Shown piece after piece: positions 43,165 to 52,690 of a DNA stretch of 64,000 nt. The notes beneath the pieces are model-generated. The model saw only the letters and a list, made by a program, of their open reading frames with translations. It ran no database searches and was not told where the DNA came from. Origin of the DNA: Algoriphagus kandeliae (lineage in GTDB: Bacteria > Bacteroidota > Bacteroidia > Cytophagales > Cyclobacteriaceae); NCBI RefSeq assembly GCF_004571135.1, contig NZ_SPSB01000001.1, forward strand, positions 930,001 through 994,000, in the 5' to 3' direction. A program made the translations under genes and the position numbers. Each line of letters starts with the position of its first letter. Position 1 is the stretch's first letter.

Positions 43165-44862
43165 CTTTTTGAAAACTTGGATTATGGTTGCGAAAAGCAT
43201 CACGGATAGACATCCAATTGCATTGTACCAAAGAAAACCGATATCCCACGTGAATCCCCAGAGTCCTACTCCATTTTTAAAGTGAATGATCAAGATTAAT
43301 ACCTGAGATAACAATGCAGCTAAAAACACGGCGGATCCCCTTATCCATTTCATGAAAAAGCCTACCATGAAAATGCCTAGGATAGTTCCGTAAAAAAGCG
43401 AACCTAAAAGGTTGACTGCTTGAATCAAATTTTCAAAAAGGGAAGCATAAATCGCAAATAAGATTGCCGCACCTCCCCAAAAAGCTGTAAACAACTTTGA
43501 TGACAAAACATAATGCTGATCCTGTTCTTGAGAACGAATGGATCGCTTATACAAATCGATCGTGGTGGTCGAGCCAAGGGAATTAAGTTCAGAAGCACTA
43601 GAAGACATAGCTGCGGAAAAAATTACCGCAAAGAGAAGTCCCACAATCCCTACAGGTAAATGATCCATCACGAAACGCATGAAAACATAATCGGTATCTC
43701 GTGTTTCAGCTACAGGGTCATTTCTTACAATCAGTTCTTTTACCTCATCTCGAATATTTTCTTGCTCTTGCTTCAGTTCAAAAAGTCCCGCCTTCAATTC
43801 TGTTTGCTTGGTCTCATCACCTGCTTCAATCGCTTGAATCAATTCTTGATAAGCCGCTTTACTTTTTTCAAAATTCTGTCCAAAACCATTCTGTAATTCC
43901 TCAAACTCAGGAGCATAATTACTTTCTTGAAGTTTTTCGATTTGAACTGTATTAAAAACTACCGGAGGCTGATAGAATTGGTAAAAAACAAAGACCATAA
44001 CTCCGATGAACAGAATGATAAACTGCATAGGGACTTTCAAAAATCCATTCATGATCAATCCCATTCTACTTTGACTCAAGGTCTGTCCAGAGAGATAGCG
44101 CTGCACTTGACTTTGGTCGGATCCAAAATAGGATAAAAACAAAAATACGGCTGCAGTCATCCCTGACCAGACATTGTATCGATCAGAGGGGTCGAATTCA
44201 AAATCGACCAAATTCAACTTTTCCATTTTCCCTGCAATGTGAAGAGCATCTCCAAAGGATACAGGGAGTAATTGAATGACAATTATTCCTGCCAGAATCA
44301 TCCCTCCCATCATCACAGCCATCTGTTGTTTTTGAGTAATAGATACAGCTGCTGTACCACCAGAAACTGTATATAGCACCACCACTGCACCAATAAATAC
44401 CACAGTCCAAGTTAGGTTCCACCCCAAGAGCGTAGAAAGAATAATAGCAGGGGCATAAATTGTAATTCCTGCTGCCAATCCTCTTTGAATTATAAACAAT
44501 AAAGCAGCTAAGGTTCTGGTTTTTAGATCAAAACGACTTTCCAAATATTCGTAGGCCGTATAAACTTTCAGCCGATAATAAATCGGTATAAAAGCCACAG
44601 AAATAATGATCATCGCTAAGGGCAAACCGAAATAGAATTGAATAAATCCCATTCCGCTTTCGTAGGCTTGACCAGGCGTACTTAAAAAAGTGATAGCGGA
44701 AGCTTGGGTAGCCATGATAGAAAGACCTATCGTCCACCAATTCATGGAATTTCTTCCCCTTAAATAGGAATCTAGATTTTTCTGACCTCTTGTTTTATAA
44801 ATTCCATAGGCAGCAATTGCCCCTAATGTTCCAAATAAAACAATCCAATCCAGCGTACTCAT
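43162..44862 (-). CDS. Sodium/solute symporter (SSS family) with a coiled-coil insert
   Basis: 566 residues, about 13 predicted membrane helices in the SSS/LeuT-like order. Family marks are NWWTIGLSIMATQASAITFL (helix 1), ITQKQQMAVMMGGM, and the sodium-site SSSASELNSLGSTTTIDLYKR near residue 420. Between about residues 303 and 392 there is an extra soluble segment rich in Glu, Gln and Lys (from TVQIEKLQESN to VKELIVRND) that resembles a coiled coil and should lie outside the membrane. The substrate is unknown. The start codon overlaps the stop of a 34-residue membrane protein (ATGA), and a PIG-L deacetylase gene lies just upstream, suggesting an amide- or amino-sugar-type substrate. Confidence 0.88.
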   Translation of the reverse strand: MSTLDWIVLFGTLGAIAAYGIYKTRGQKNLDSYLRGRNSMNWWTIGLSIMATQASAITFLSTPGQAYESGMGFIQFYFGLPLAMIIISVAFIPIYYRLKVYTAYEYLESRFDLKTRTLAALLFIIQRGLAAGITIYAPAIILSTLLGWNLTWTVVFIGAVVVLYTVSGGTAAVSITQKQQMAVMMGGMILAGIIVIQLLPVSFGDALHIAGKMEKLNLVDFEFDPSDRYNVWSGMTAAVFLFLSYFGSDQSQVQRYLSGQTLSQSRMGLIMNGFLKVPMQFIILFIGVMVFVFYQFYQPPVVFNTVQIEKLQESNYAPEFEELQNGFGQNFEKSKAAYQELIQAIEAGDETKQTELKAGLFELKQEQENIRDEVKELIVRNDPVAETRDTDYVFMRFVMDHLPVGIVGLLFAVIFSAAMSSSASELNSLGSTTTIDLYKRSIRSQEQDQHYVLSSKLFTAFWGGAAILFAIYASLFENLIQAVNLLGSLFYGTILGIFMVGFFMKWIRGSAVFLAALLSQVLILIIHFKNGVGLWGFTWDIGFLWYNAIGCLSVMLFATIIQVFKK

Positions 44863-44963
44863 GAATAGCTAGTCATCAATAGGTAAAATAACAATATTAA
44901 AATGCCTAAGCTAATCATCAAAGCCCAGTATAAGCGATTCCAATTCATGGGTTTTTCTTCCAT
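44859..44963 (-). CDS. 34-residue membrane protein coupled to the symporter
   Basis: An ATG at 44963 opens a 34-codon frame whose TGA overlaps the symporter ATG by four bases. It begins MEEKPMNWNRLYW, followed by a single transmembrane helix (about residues 13-31, rich in L, I and M), and ends TSYS. It lies 11 bases after the PIG-L stop. The overlap, the well-formed helix and its position between two co-directional genes make real translation likely. It may be an accessory subunit or assembly factor of the symporter. A downstream ATG (44948) is possible. I recognise no family. Confidence 0.65.
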   Translation of the reverse strand: MEEKPMNWNRLYWALMISLGILILLFYLLMTSYS

Positions 44964-44974
44964 CCTATTTTTAA

Positions 44975-47434
44975 TTATTGCTCCAAGAGATTGATGAATA
45001 ACTTCACCGCACCAGGTACACCTGCGGGTAACTCTCTAAAGAAGGATAAGCCCGTATAGATGAATTTCCCTTCTCCATATTTTGCATAAATCAAAGAACC
45101 ATTGCTAGGGTCTTCTCCAGGATCATTCATGATTAGAGGAGTTTCATAAGCAGCATCAAGTTGTCCAGCAAAATACAATCCTCTTTCCTGAACCCATCCT
45201 TCAAAATCAGAAGCATTGATTTGGTTTGGTGTGGAAAGAACGGGGTGAGCAAAATTCGCTGTTACTGGAGCATTTTCAACAGAAACACGGTCTCTAGTAA
45301 TTGAAAAAGGATATGGTCCCAATTGATTGGTAAGCAATCGTCCGGTAGTATTATACTGGACTATTAAATTACCTCCTGCACGAACATAACCCATCAAGGC
45401 TTGTTGATTCGAAGCTAATTCCTCATTGGTATTGTATGCACGAATTCCTACGACAATAGCTTGAAATTGAGACAAATAATTCAAATCATAATCTCCATTT
45501 CCAATAACCGTGACAGGATATCCCAAGGATTCCAAAATCTGAGGAATTTCATCACCTGCTCCTGGGATATATCCGATTGGTTTTTTGGAAATTTTCCAAT
45601 CTGCCTGAATCCACTCAATGGTAGCTGGAGTAAAATAGGTCAAATGGGGAATGTGCTTGTAATTAATCCGATTGGTAATCAAATCGAATTCACCTGAATT
45701 GGTTTTATAAATTGCTTTGATTTTCCGCTTCCCATTTTCTTCGGACATAAACTCCACCTCATACCGACGGCGCTTTTGGCCAGGAATGTCTTCGGATTCT
45801 AAAATTCTGAATTCGGTTTCGTTTAAGTCTTCAAAATAAAGAACCCCATCTTCTATTTTATCCCTAAAGTTTATCCAAACAGTGATACGTGGTTTTGTAT
45901 CTCCTACTCCAAAAATAACTTGCTTGGATAACTCCAAATCAACCGAAGGAACAACAGCTACCGGTTCTTTTACTTCTCCGTCAACAGGGTCATTGAATTT
46001 GTAATTCAAAGGGAACTGGATATCCATGATTTCCCCTTCAACTTCCAATTTCAAATCGGCATATAAACTTGGACCATTGAAAGGTTTTCCGATTAGTTGT
46101 TGATCTGAAATGGTGTACATGGGTTGATCAACATCACCATTTAACCAATAAGGTTGAGAAAATGGGAAATCCTTTGAAAGTTGAACTTCAATGTCTTTAC
46201 GGAAGGGATTGTTATGTTGAGAAAAGCCAGGTGCCTCTAATTGATCTTTGGAAAGAACTTGAATGCTGGCTATAGTCAATTCAGAACTCGTAGGATTATT
46301 TACGATAATTTCACCTTGCAATACAGCTCCGGGAAAAATAGATTCTTGATTGGAATTAAATTCAATTTCAACTCCCATTACTTCCAAAATCAAAGAATTC
46401 ATTTGTTCCTTTTTCTCCTTTACCCAAGCTAATTCTTCTGGAAGCTGGTCGATTTTTGCCTTAATTGTTAACAAATCCGACAGATTGGAACTTGGAGATT
46501 TAAAGTCAAAATTCTGGATTAGTCCATCGATTAATTCTCTTGCCTCTTTTCCTGTTTCAAAGGATTCCCAGCGATCCACTACCCCATCAAAGGGAGAATC
46601 GCTAAAAGATTCCCCTTGAATAAACTGAATATGATCCACCGCATTTCCAATTCCAGCAGTTGAGCCAAAACCTTGAGACTTATGCATGGTTCGGCTATCT
46701 GCAGCAATTTGGCTATAAGTTTCCCCTAGCAAAGGGTTGAAATTTCCGGTAGGGAATTCAAAATAAATTTCACCTTCCTCTTCCTGAAATTCTCCCCGGA
46801 AATTATAAGCATTCCAGAAAATTCGTTTTGGACTCCAAGGTTCTACATATTGAAGTTGATCTGTAAATGCTGTTGGATCACCTGCCAAAGAGAATGCTTC
46901 CTCCGCCAAAATAGCAGAGGTGGTATGATGGCCGTGTGTCACTCCTGGAATCGTATTAAATCGGGTAATTATAATATCGGGTCTAAACTTCCGAACTACC
47001 CAAACCACATCGGACAAAATAGTCTCCCTATCCCAATTTTGAAGAGTCTCATTTGGATTTTTACTATAACCAAAGTCCTTAGCCCTGGTAAAAAATTGTC
47101 GTCCTCCATCTGTTTCTCTGGCTTTCAGAAGTTCCTGTGTACGAATTTGCCCCAAACCAATTCCTAATTCAGGACCTATTAGGTTTTGTCCACCATCACC
47201 ACGGGTCAAACTCAAGTAAGCAACTTGTGCCTTCGTCTCATTCGCCAAATAGGCAATCAAACGGGTGTTTTCATCATCTGGGTGAGCTGCCACGTACAAA
47301 ACCCGTTTCGTCTCCCTCAACTTGAGAAGTTCATGATAAATGGAAGATGAGGGAATAGATTGGGAAATTAATGGAGAATAGACCCCGAAGACTAGGGCTA
47401 TTACCAATGGAAAGAAAATATGGGATTTCTTCAT
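44975..47434 (-). CDS. PIG-L/LmbE family deacetylase with C-terminal amidotransferase-like domain
   Basis: 819 residues with a signal peptide (cleavage near residue 25). The LmbE-like domain (about residues 40-300) has AHPDDE at 50-55 and the second zinc/catalytic motif THGHH near residue 170, in place to remove N-acetyl groups from sugars. Residues about 345-480 form beta-sandwich domains of the NEW3 type. Residues 630-819 look like a class I glutamine-amidotransferase/ThuA-like fold without an obvious nucleophile. It heads an operon with the 34-residue membrane protein and the sodium symporter, consistent with extracytoplasmic deacetylation followed by uptake. The substrate is unknown. Confidence 0.85.
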   Translation of the reverse strand: MKKSHIFFPLVIALVFGVYSPLISQSIPSSSIYHELLKLRETKRVLYVAAHPDDENTRLIAYLANETKAQVAYLSLTRGDGGQNLIGPELGIGLGQIRTQELLKARETDGGRQFFTRAKDFGYSKNPNETLQNWDRETILSDVVWVVRKFRPDIIITRFNTIPGVTHGHHTTSAILAEEAFSLAGDPTAFTDQLQYVEPWSPKRIFWNAYNFRGEFQEEEGEIYFEFPTGNFNPLLGETYSQIAADSRTMHKSQGFGSTAGIGNAVDHIQFIQGESFSDSPFDGVVDRWESFETGKEARELIDGLIQNFDFKSPSSNLSDLLTIKAKIDQLPEELAWVKEKKEQMNSLILEVMGVEIEFNSNQESIFPGAVLQGEIIVNNPTSSELTIASIQVLSKDQLEAPGFSQHNNPFRKDIEVQLSKDFPFSQPYWLNGDVDQPMYTISDQQLIGKPFNGPSLYADLKLEVEGEIMDIQFPLNYKFNDPVDGEVKEPVAVVPSVDLELSKQVIFGVGDTKPRITVWINFRDKIEDGVLYFEDLNETEFRILESEDIPGQKRRRYEVEFMSEENGKRKIKAIYKTNSGEFDLITNRINYKHIPHLTYFTPATIEWIQADWKISKKPIGYIPGAGDEIPQILESLGYPVTVIGNGDYDLNYLSQFQAIVVGIRAYNTNEELASNQQALMGYVRAGGNLIVQYNTTGRLLTNQLGPYPFSITRDRVSVENAPVTANFAHPVLSTPNQINASDFEGWVQERGLYFAGQLDAAYETPLIMNDPGEDPSNGSLIYAKYGEGKFIYTGLSFFRELPAGVPGAVKLFINLLEQ

Positions 47435-47534
47435 GAAAAACGCGATTCAATCAGAAAGCAAGCTACCATTAGCCATGGGTAAATAAAAATAATTTTTGAC
47501 TAGTGGAAGCTATCGAATTTCTTACTCCTGATGC

Positions 47535-48644
47535 TTATTTAAAGCTATATCCGACTGTAAACTCAAAGAAATCAGCTTTGAGTTTATGCGCTTTAATTTG
47601 AATTCCGGTGAATAATTGGTCGGTCAAGCTGTAACGGAGCCCCACCCTCTCATAAAACCAAGTGAACTCTTGATTTTCCTCATTTCTATGTAGATAGACA
47701 CCGAAACCCACTGGTATATACAATTTCTCGGTAAGCTTCCATTCCCAAGAACCTACTGCTGCAATACTGGTTTGATCCCAAAAAGTAACCTCATCTTGAC
47801 CAGAACGGTCTTTAAGACCAGGAGCAAAAAAAACATCTAACCCAACTCCATATCGGTATTTATAGGACTTTTCCCATAGGTAAGTCAAATTCACTCCTCC
47901 TCTAAAATAGGAAGGCTCCCCTACTTCATAGTTTTTGGACCCGAAATAAAAAGCCGTACTCCAATATCCTGAACGCAGGAGCTCTGGCCTTTCCCAAAGT
48001 TCAGGAATAGGCTCTTCTCTCTTATCAAAATTATACCGGACTCCAATTGATACGGGAATAAGGTTTATTCCAGCATTGGGCTTTTTGGTGGATCCATTGG
48101 AAAAATGCTTCAACCCAATCATTGAAAAAAGTTGGGTTTGCTCCGTAATTGCATAATTTAACTTTAAACCCAAATGGATATAACTATTGAGCTCTGAGCC
48201 AATGTATCGGTTTAAAGGGTTATCTAAAGAATCATAAGGGTTAAGATTAAAACCCAAACCCAAGTGTCCAAAATAGGATAAGTTAAGTTTCCGGCTAGTT
48301 GAAAATTCTTTAAACGGAATATCGAAAAACCAATAAACTCCCTGGGGTCTACCAATTTCAGATTGATAAGGCAAGGTGGTGGAAAGGCCTACCCCAAAAA
48401 CAGGGTATCTGTATAATTGGCCATAAAAAGAATTAGTATTTTTTCTCCATCCTAATCGGATATCAATCGCATGATAGGAAACCAAATCCTTGATCGCATC
48501 AGCCCAAGGTTGACCATTACTAATTAAAGGACCAGATTCAAAGGATGCTTCCAAAACTTTTTTGTACTGCTTTTGGCACCATGCTTTCCCTAAGCTGGCA
48601 AAAAGTAAAAAAAACACGATATAAATCTTCACAACCTTTTTCAT
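47535..48644 (-). CDS. PagL-like lipid A 3-O-deacylase (acyloxyacyl hydrolase family)
   Basis: 369 residues from the ATG at 48644 (the longer frame uses a TTG). A signal peptide ends near AWCQ. The middle contains the PagL signature KHFSNGSTKKPNAGIN with the catalytic pair H180 and S182, flanked by barrel-like strands. The family's outer-membrane enzyme removes the 3-O acyl chain of lipid A. PagL is about 170 residues, so this protein is roughly twice as long: the C-terminal half (from about residue 205) is a second set of barrel strands ending FFEFTVGYSF. It is monocistronic by appearance. Confidence 0.8.
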   Translation of the reverse strand: MKKVVKIYIVFFLLFASLGKAWCQKQYKKVLEASFESGPLISNGQPWADAIKDLVSYHAIDIRLGWRKNTNSFYGQLYRYPVFGVGLSTTLPYQSEIGRPQGVYWFFDIPFKEFSTSRKLNLSYFGHLGLGFNLNPYDSLDNPLNRYIGSELNSYIHLGLKLNYAITEQTQLFSMIGLKHFSNGSTKKPNAGINLIPVSIGVRYNFDKREEPIPELWERPELLRSGYWSTAFYFGSKNYEVGEPSYFRGGVNLTYLWEKSYKYRYGVGLDVFFAPGLKDRSGQDEVTFWDQTSIAAVGSWEWKLTEKLYIPVGFGVYLHRNEENQEFTWFYERVGLRYSLTDQLFTGIQIKAHKLKADFFEFTVGYSFK

Positions 48645-48780
48645 GACATCAAACGCCAAATGGTTGATACCTAAAATAAAAACCAGCTTATTTTCTGGAT
48701 TTAAAGCATATAATCCAAAAAATTTAAGTTAAATGTTCATTCATTCAGCATGAATCAAAAAATGATCCAAAGCTTTAAAA

Positions 48781-48807
48781 CAAAAAAAGCTGCCTAATGG
48801 CAGCTTT
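48781..48807 (-). terminator. Terminator of the secreted TPR-protein gene
   Basis: Stem AAAGCTGCC (48786-48794) with GGCAGCTTT (48799-48807) and a TAAT loop. On the minus strand it is followed by seven T. It stands 20 bases after the stop at 48827. The rest of the 182-base gap to the PagL-like gene's start shows only AT-rich sequence. Confidence 0.85.
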
Positions 48808-48826
48808 CTCAAATATTAAATTTTAC

Positions 48827-50035
48827 TTATCTATCCATCCAGTTAGGACCAAGTAATTCAATAAGCTTCTTGTTATATTTTTCTGCTTCAGCATCATTTT
48901 TTAGACGAGTGTGGATTTGGTAAAGAATTTCCATGATTCCAGTATCGTCAGGTCTGATCTCTAGGGATTTTTCAAAGTATTTTACAGCGTCAGCATAATA
49001 TCCATTAGCTTCCTCTCCCATTGACTGAGATCTTTTTTCCCATTCTTCATCAGATAGAGAATTTAGCTCTGCAAGTACCTCTCTTGCTTTTTCAATTAAA
49101 AGAGCAGCTGTGTAATAATTTCCTTCATAGAAGTTTGGATCGATTTCAACAGATTTCTTGTAGTCTGCCAAAGCACCTTCCACATCACCTGATTGCTCCT
49201 TCAAATAACCGGATCTCAAAAGGATTGAAGTATTGTTAGGATCGTTTTTCAATGCTTCTTGGATTTGGGCCATTGCCTCATCCATCTTGTTCAATTGAAG
49301 CAACAATTGGATTTCGTACTCTGCCAAAACCTTGTCAGTAGGATATTCCTCTTTTCCACGAGTTACGATTTCATAAGCTCCTTCTGGATTTTGTTGTTCA
49401 GTAGAAAGAATCTGAACCAAGAAGTAGTAAGCATTCAATTTGTTATAACCTGGCACATCCAATAAGGTCATAAAGTGCTTCTTAGCATCTTCAAATCTTC
49501 CTAAGTCGTTAGCAAGGAAACCTGCATTGTAGTGGATAGTAGTATCCTTTGGATCTACCATACCAGCTAAATTGAAAAACTCATAAGCCATCTCATAATC
49601 GTCCATGTTGTACTGAGCGATTGCCTTGTCAAATGACACGTTCTTCAATTTGTTGATAGAGTTTGGACGTAAGTTGTCTGGAGCACCTGGGATATCCTCT
49701 TCCCAAATATCTTTTCCTACACCATTTTCTTTATCTTCTCCTCCCATTTTGAAAGCTTCCATGAATGTATCGAAAGAGGAGTTTCCGTTTTCGAGTGTCT
49801 CCATGGTGTTGGAAGAATCAGAGGCAAACATCCCCAAGTAAATCTGGGCTTTCAAAAGGGTAGTTTCTGGATCAGAACCAGTTTCAGGATCCTGCAAAGC
49901 AGCTTCGATTTCACTAAGGGCAGTAGCATAATCTCCACTTTTTAAATTTTTCTCAGCAGATCTTACTACTTTTTTTTGTCCAAAGGCCAAGGTCGTAGCA
50001 CCAACCAAGACCATTGATAGAATTAGCTTTTTCAT
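48827..50035 (-). CDS. Periplasmic TPR-repeat protein next to gyrA
   Basis: 402 residues with a signal peptide (SMVLVGATTLAFGQ). The mature protein is built of TPR units: KNLKSGDYATALSEIEAAL, QYNMDDYEMAYEFFNLA, GFLANDLGRFEDAKKHF, GYLKEQSGDVEGALADY and a C-terminal YADAVKYFEKSLEIRP unit. A low-complexity acidic stretch lies near residue 80. The start is 28 bases after the gyrA stop, so read-through transcription is likely. The role is unknown; comparable proteins act in envelope scaffolds. It ends at a clear terminator. Confidence 0.82.
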   Translation of the reverse strand: MKKLILSMVLVGATTLAFGQKKVVRSAEKNLKSGDYATALSEIEAALQDPETGSDPETTLLKAQIYLGMFASDSSNTMETLENGNSSFDTFMEAFKMGGEDKENGVGKDIWEEDIPGAPDNLRPNSINKLKNVSFDKAIAQYNMDDYEMAYEFFNLAGMVDPKDTTIHYNAGFLANDLGRFEDAKKHFMTLLDVPGYNKLNAYYFLVQILSTEQQNPEGAYEIVTRGKEEYPTDKVLAEYEIQLLLQLNKMDEAMAQIQEALKNDPNNTSILLRSGYLKEQSGDVEGALADYKKSVEIDPNFYEGNYYTAALLIEKAREVLAELNSLSDEEWEKRSQSMGEEANGYYADAVKYFEKSLEIRPDDTGIMEILYQIHTRLKNDAEAEKYNKKLIELLGPNWMDR

Positions 50036-50063
50036 TATTAGCGTTTATCTTTTTTAAGGTTGA

Positions 50064-52595
50064 TTATTCTTGGTTTTCAGAGGAATCATTGGTTTCCTCT
50101 TCATTATTTTCCGCAATTTGAGAAGAATCTGAATTTTCATCATCCTCTTCTTTGGAGATTTTTTCAACTGAAGAGATTTCATCACCTTCTGAAATCTTAA
50201 TCAATCTTACTCCTTGGGTTGCTCTTCCCATAATTCGAAGATCATCTACCGAAATCCGGATTGTAATTCCAGACTTATTGATAATCATTAAATCGTCAGT
50301 ATCCACCACTTCTTTGATGGCTACTAGAGCACCTGTTTTTTCCGTAGTATTCATGGCTTTTACACCTTTTCCACCACGATTGGTAATTCTATACTCTTCA
50401 AGGTTAGAACGTTTTCCATATCCCTTTTCAGAAACTACCAACAAGGTCGCATTCTCCTCAGAGGCACATACCATGCCAACGACATAGTCATTAACATCAT
50501 TTAAGGTGATCGCTTTTACCCCTGTAGCCGTTCTTCCCATAGGTCTAACAGCGGACTCATGGAAGTGAATAGCACGACCTGATTTTGCGGCGATAACTAT
50601 ATGTTGATCACCATTGGTCATATCCACATTCACCAATTGATCATCTTCGCGAATATTCAGGGCAATAATACCATTTGTTCTTGGTCGGCTATATTGCTCC
50701 AAAGTGGTCTTTTTGATCACACCCTTTTTGGTCACCATCACCAAGAAGTGATTGTTGATGTAATCTTGATCATTCAGGTCATTAACTTGAATAATCGCTC
50801 TGATTTTGTCATCTGAAGCAATATTGATCAAGTTTTGGATTGGCCTACCTTTCGAAGTCTTGCTTCCTTCAGGAATGGCATAAGTTTTCAACCAGAACAA
50901 TTTACCCTGATCAGTAAATATCAAGAGGTAATTATGCGTAGAAGCGGTAAATAAATATTCTGTAAAATCGTCCTCTTTGGTACTTACACCTCTAGAACCA
51001 ACGCCTCCACGTCCTTGCGTTCTATATTCAGTTAATGCGGTTCGCTTCACATATCCTTGGTGGGAAACTGTGATGATCACTTCTTCATTTGGAATCATGT
51101 CCTCATAGCTGAAGTCCTCTGCGTTATGCTCAATTTCGGTACGACGGTCATCACCATATCGCTCTTTCATTTCAAGAAGCTCGGTTTTGATGATATCCAT
51201 TCGTTTGTCCTCATTGGCCAGAATATCCTTCAACTCCTCAATCAAAGCCATGATTTCCTTGTATTCCTGAACGATTTTATCTCGTTCCATTCCGGTCAAT
51301 CGCTGCAGTCTCATATCCAAGATGGCTCTCGCTTGAATTTCACTTAATTCAAATCGCTCCATCAAACCATTCCTTGCAGTTTCAGGATCGGCAGAATTTC
51401 GAATCAATGCAATCACCTCATCCAAATTATCCAAGGCGATTAGATAACCCTGTAAGATATGAGCTCTCTTTTCAGCTTCTTTTAGCTCATACTGTGTTCT
51501 TCTGACAACTACCTCATGTCGGTGGTTGACATAATGCATGATCAAATCCTTCAGATTAAGAGTCTGTGGACGACCTTTTACAAGCGCAACATTATTTACT
51601 GAGAATGAGGTTTGTAATTGGGTTTGTTTATACAAATTGTTTAAGACTACATTTGAAATTGCATCTTTTTTCAATTCATATACAATGCGCATTCCTGATC
51701 GATCAGACTCATCCCGGATTGCGGATATTCCTTCTATTTTCTTTTCATTGATTAAGGCAGCAGTCTTTTCAACCATACTTGCCTTATTCACCATGTATGG
51801 GATTTCGGTAATGACAATCATTTCCCTATTCCCATTATCCTTGGTTTCAATGTTTGCCTTACCTCTTACGACGATTCGACCACGACCCGTCTCAAAGGCT
51901 GCCTTCACCCCATTGTATCCGTAGATAATTCCTCCTGTAGGAAAATCCGGTGCAATAATATGCTCCATCAGCTCAGATACGGTGATATCTCGGTTATCAA
52001 TAAAAGCTACAATCCCATCTATCACCTCACTTAAATTATGAGGCGCCATGTTAGTAGCCATACCCACCGCAATACCAGAAGCACCATTCAACAATAGAGC
52101 AGGAACTTTCGCAGGTAATACGACTGGCTCTTTTAGGGAGTCATCAAAGTTGAATTGGAAATCAACAGTGTCTTTATTGATATCGACCAAAAGCTCCTCA
52201 GCAATTCGCTTGAGTCTAGCCTCAGTGTATCGCATGGCTGCCGGATTATCTCCGTCAATGGAACCGAAGTTACCTTGACCATCCACCAATTGGTACCTCA
52301 AGGACCATGGCTGAGCCATTCGGACCATGGTATCATAGACAGCCGAATCACCGTGTGGGTGATATTTACCTAATACCTCACCGACAATTCTCGCTGATTT
52401 TTTATAAGGTTTATTATGCAAAACACCCAATTCTTGCATCCCGTAAAGAATTCTACGGTGAACGGGCTTCAGTCCGTCTCGGACGTCTGGAAGGGCTCTT
52501 GAAACAATAACCGACATCGAATAATCGATGTAGGCTCCACGCATTTCCTCCTCAATATTGATAGGAATAATATTCTCGTTTTCTCCTTGGGCCAT
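50064..52595 (-). CDS. gyrA: DNA gyrase subunit A
   Basis: 843 residues; the DNA-breaking and rejoining subunit of gyrase. The catalytic tyrosine is Y123 in AMRYTEARL. The quinolone-resistance region reads [11 protein letters not shown], with S84 and D88 as in sensitive enzymes. The GyrA box, QGRGGVG, that wraps DNA lies near residue 535 and confirms gyrase rather than topoisomerase IV. The C-terminal beta-pinwheel has the repeated blade motif ([36 protein letters not shown]). The C-terminus ends in an acidic tail of about 40 residues. Confidence 0.98.
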   Translation of the reverse strand: MAQGENENIIPINIEEEMRGAYIDYSMSVIVSRALPDVRDGLKPVHRRILYGMQELGVLHNKPYKKSARIVGEVLGKYHPHGDSAVYDTMVRMAQPWSLRYQLVDGQGNFGSIDGDNPAAMRYTEARLKRIAEELLVDINKDTVDFQFNFDDSLKEPVVLPAKVPALLLNGASGIAVGMATNMAPHNLSEVIDGIVAFIDNRDITVSELMEHIIAPDFPTGGIIYGYNGVKAAFETGRGRIVVRGKANIETKDNGNREMIVITEIPYMVNKASMVEKTAALINEKKIEGISAIRDESDRSGMRIVYELKKDAISNVVLNNLYKQTQLQTSFSVNNVALVKGRPQTLNLKDLIMHYVNHRHEVVVRRTQYELKEAEKRAHILQGYLIALDNLDEVIALIRNSADPETARNGLMERFELSEIQARAILDMRLQRLTGMERDKIVQEYKEIMALIEELKDILANEDKRMDIIKTELLEMKERYGDDRRTEIEHNAEDFSYEDMIPNEEVIITVSHQGYVKRTALTEYRTQGRGGVGSRGVSTKEDDFTEYLFTASTHNYLLIFTDQGKLFWLKTYAIPEGSKTSKGRPIQNLINIASDDKIRAIIQVNDLNDQDYINNHFLVMVTKKGVIKKTTLEQYSRPRTNGIIALNIREDDQLVNVDMTNGDQHIVIAAKSGRAIHFHESAVRPMGRTATGVKAITLNDVNDYVVGMVCASEENATLLVVSEKGYGKRSNLEEYRITNRGGKGVKAMNTTEKTGALVAIKEVVDTDDLMIINKSGITIRISVDDLRIMGRATQGVRLIKISEGDEISSVEKISKEEDDENSDSSQIAENNEEETNDSSENQE

Positions 52596-52690
52596 ATATA
52601 GCTATTTCACAGGGTAGATTTAGGCCGCAAGATAGTAAAAAGGCCCTGCTTTTGAAAAGGGAAATGCAAAGTCTAAAGGCTAAATCTGAA

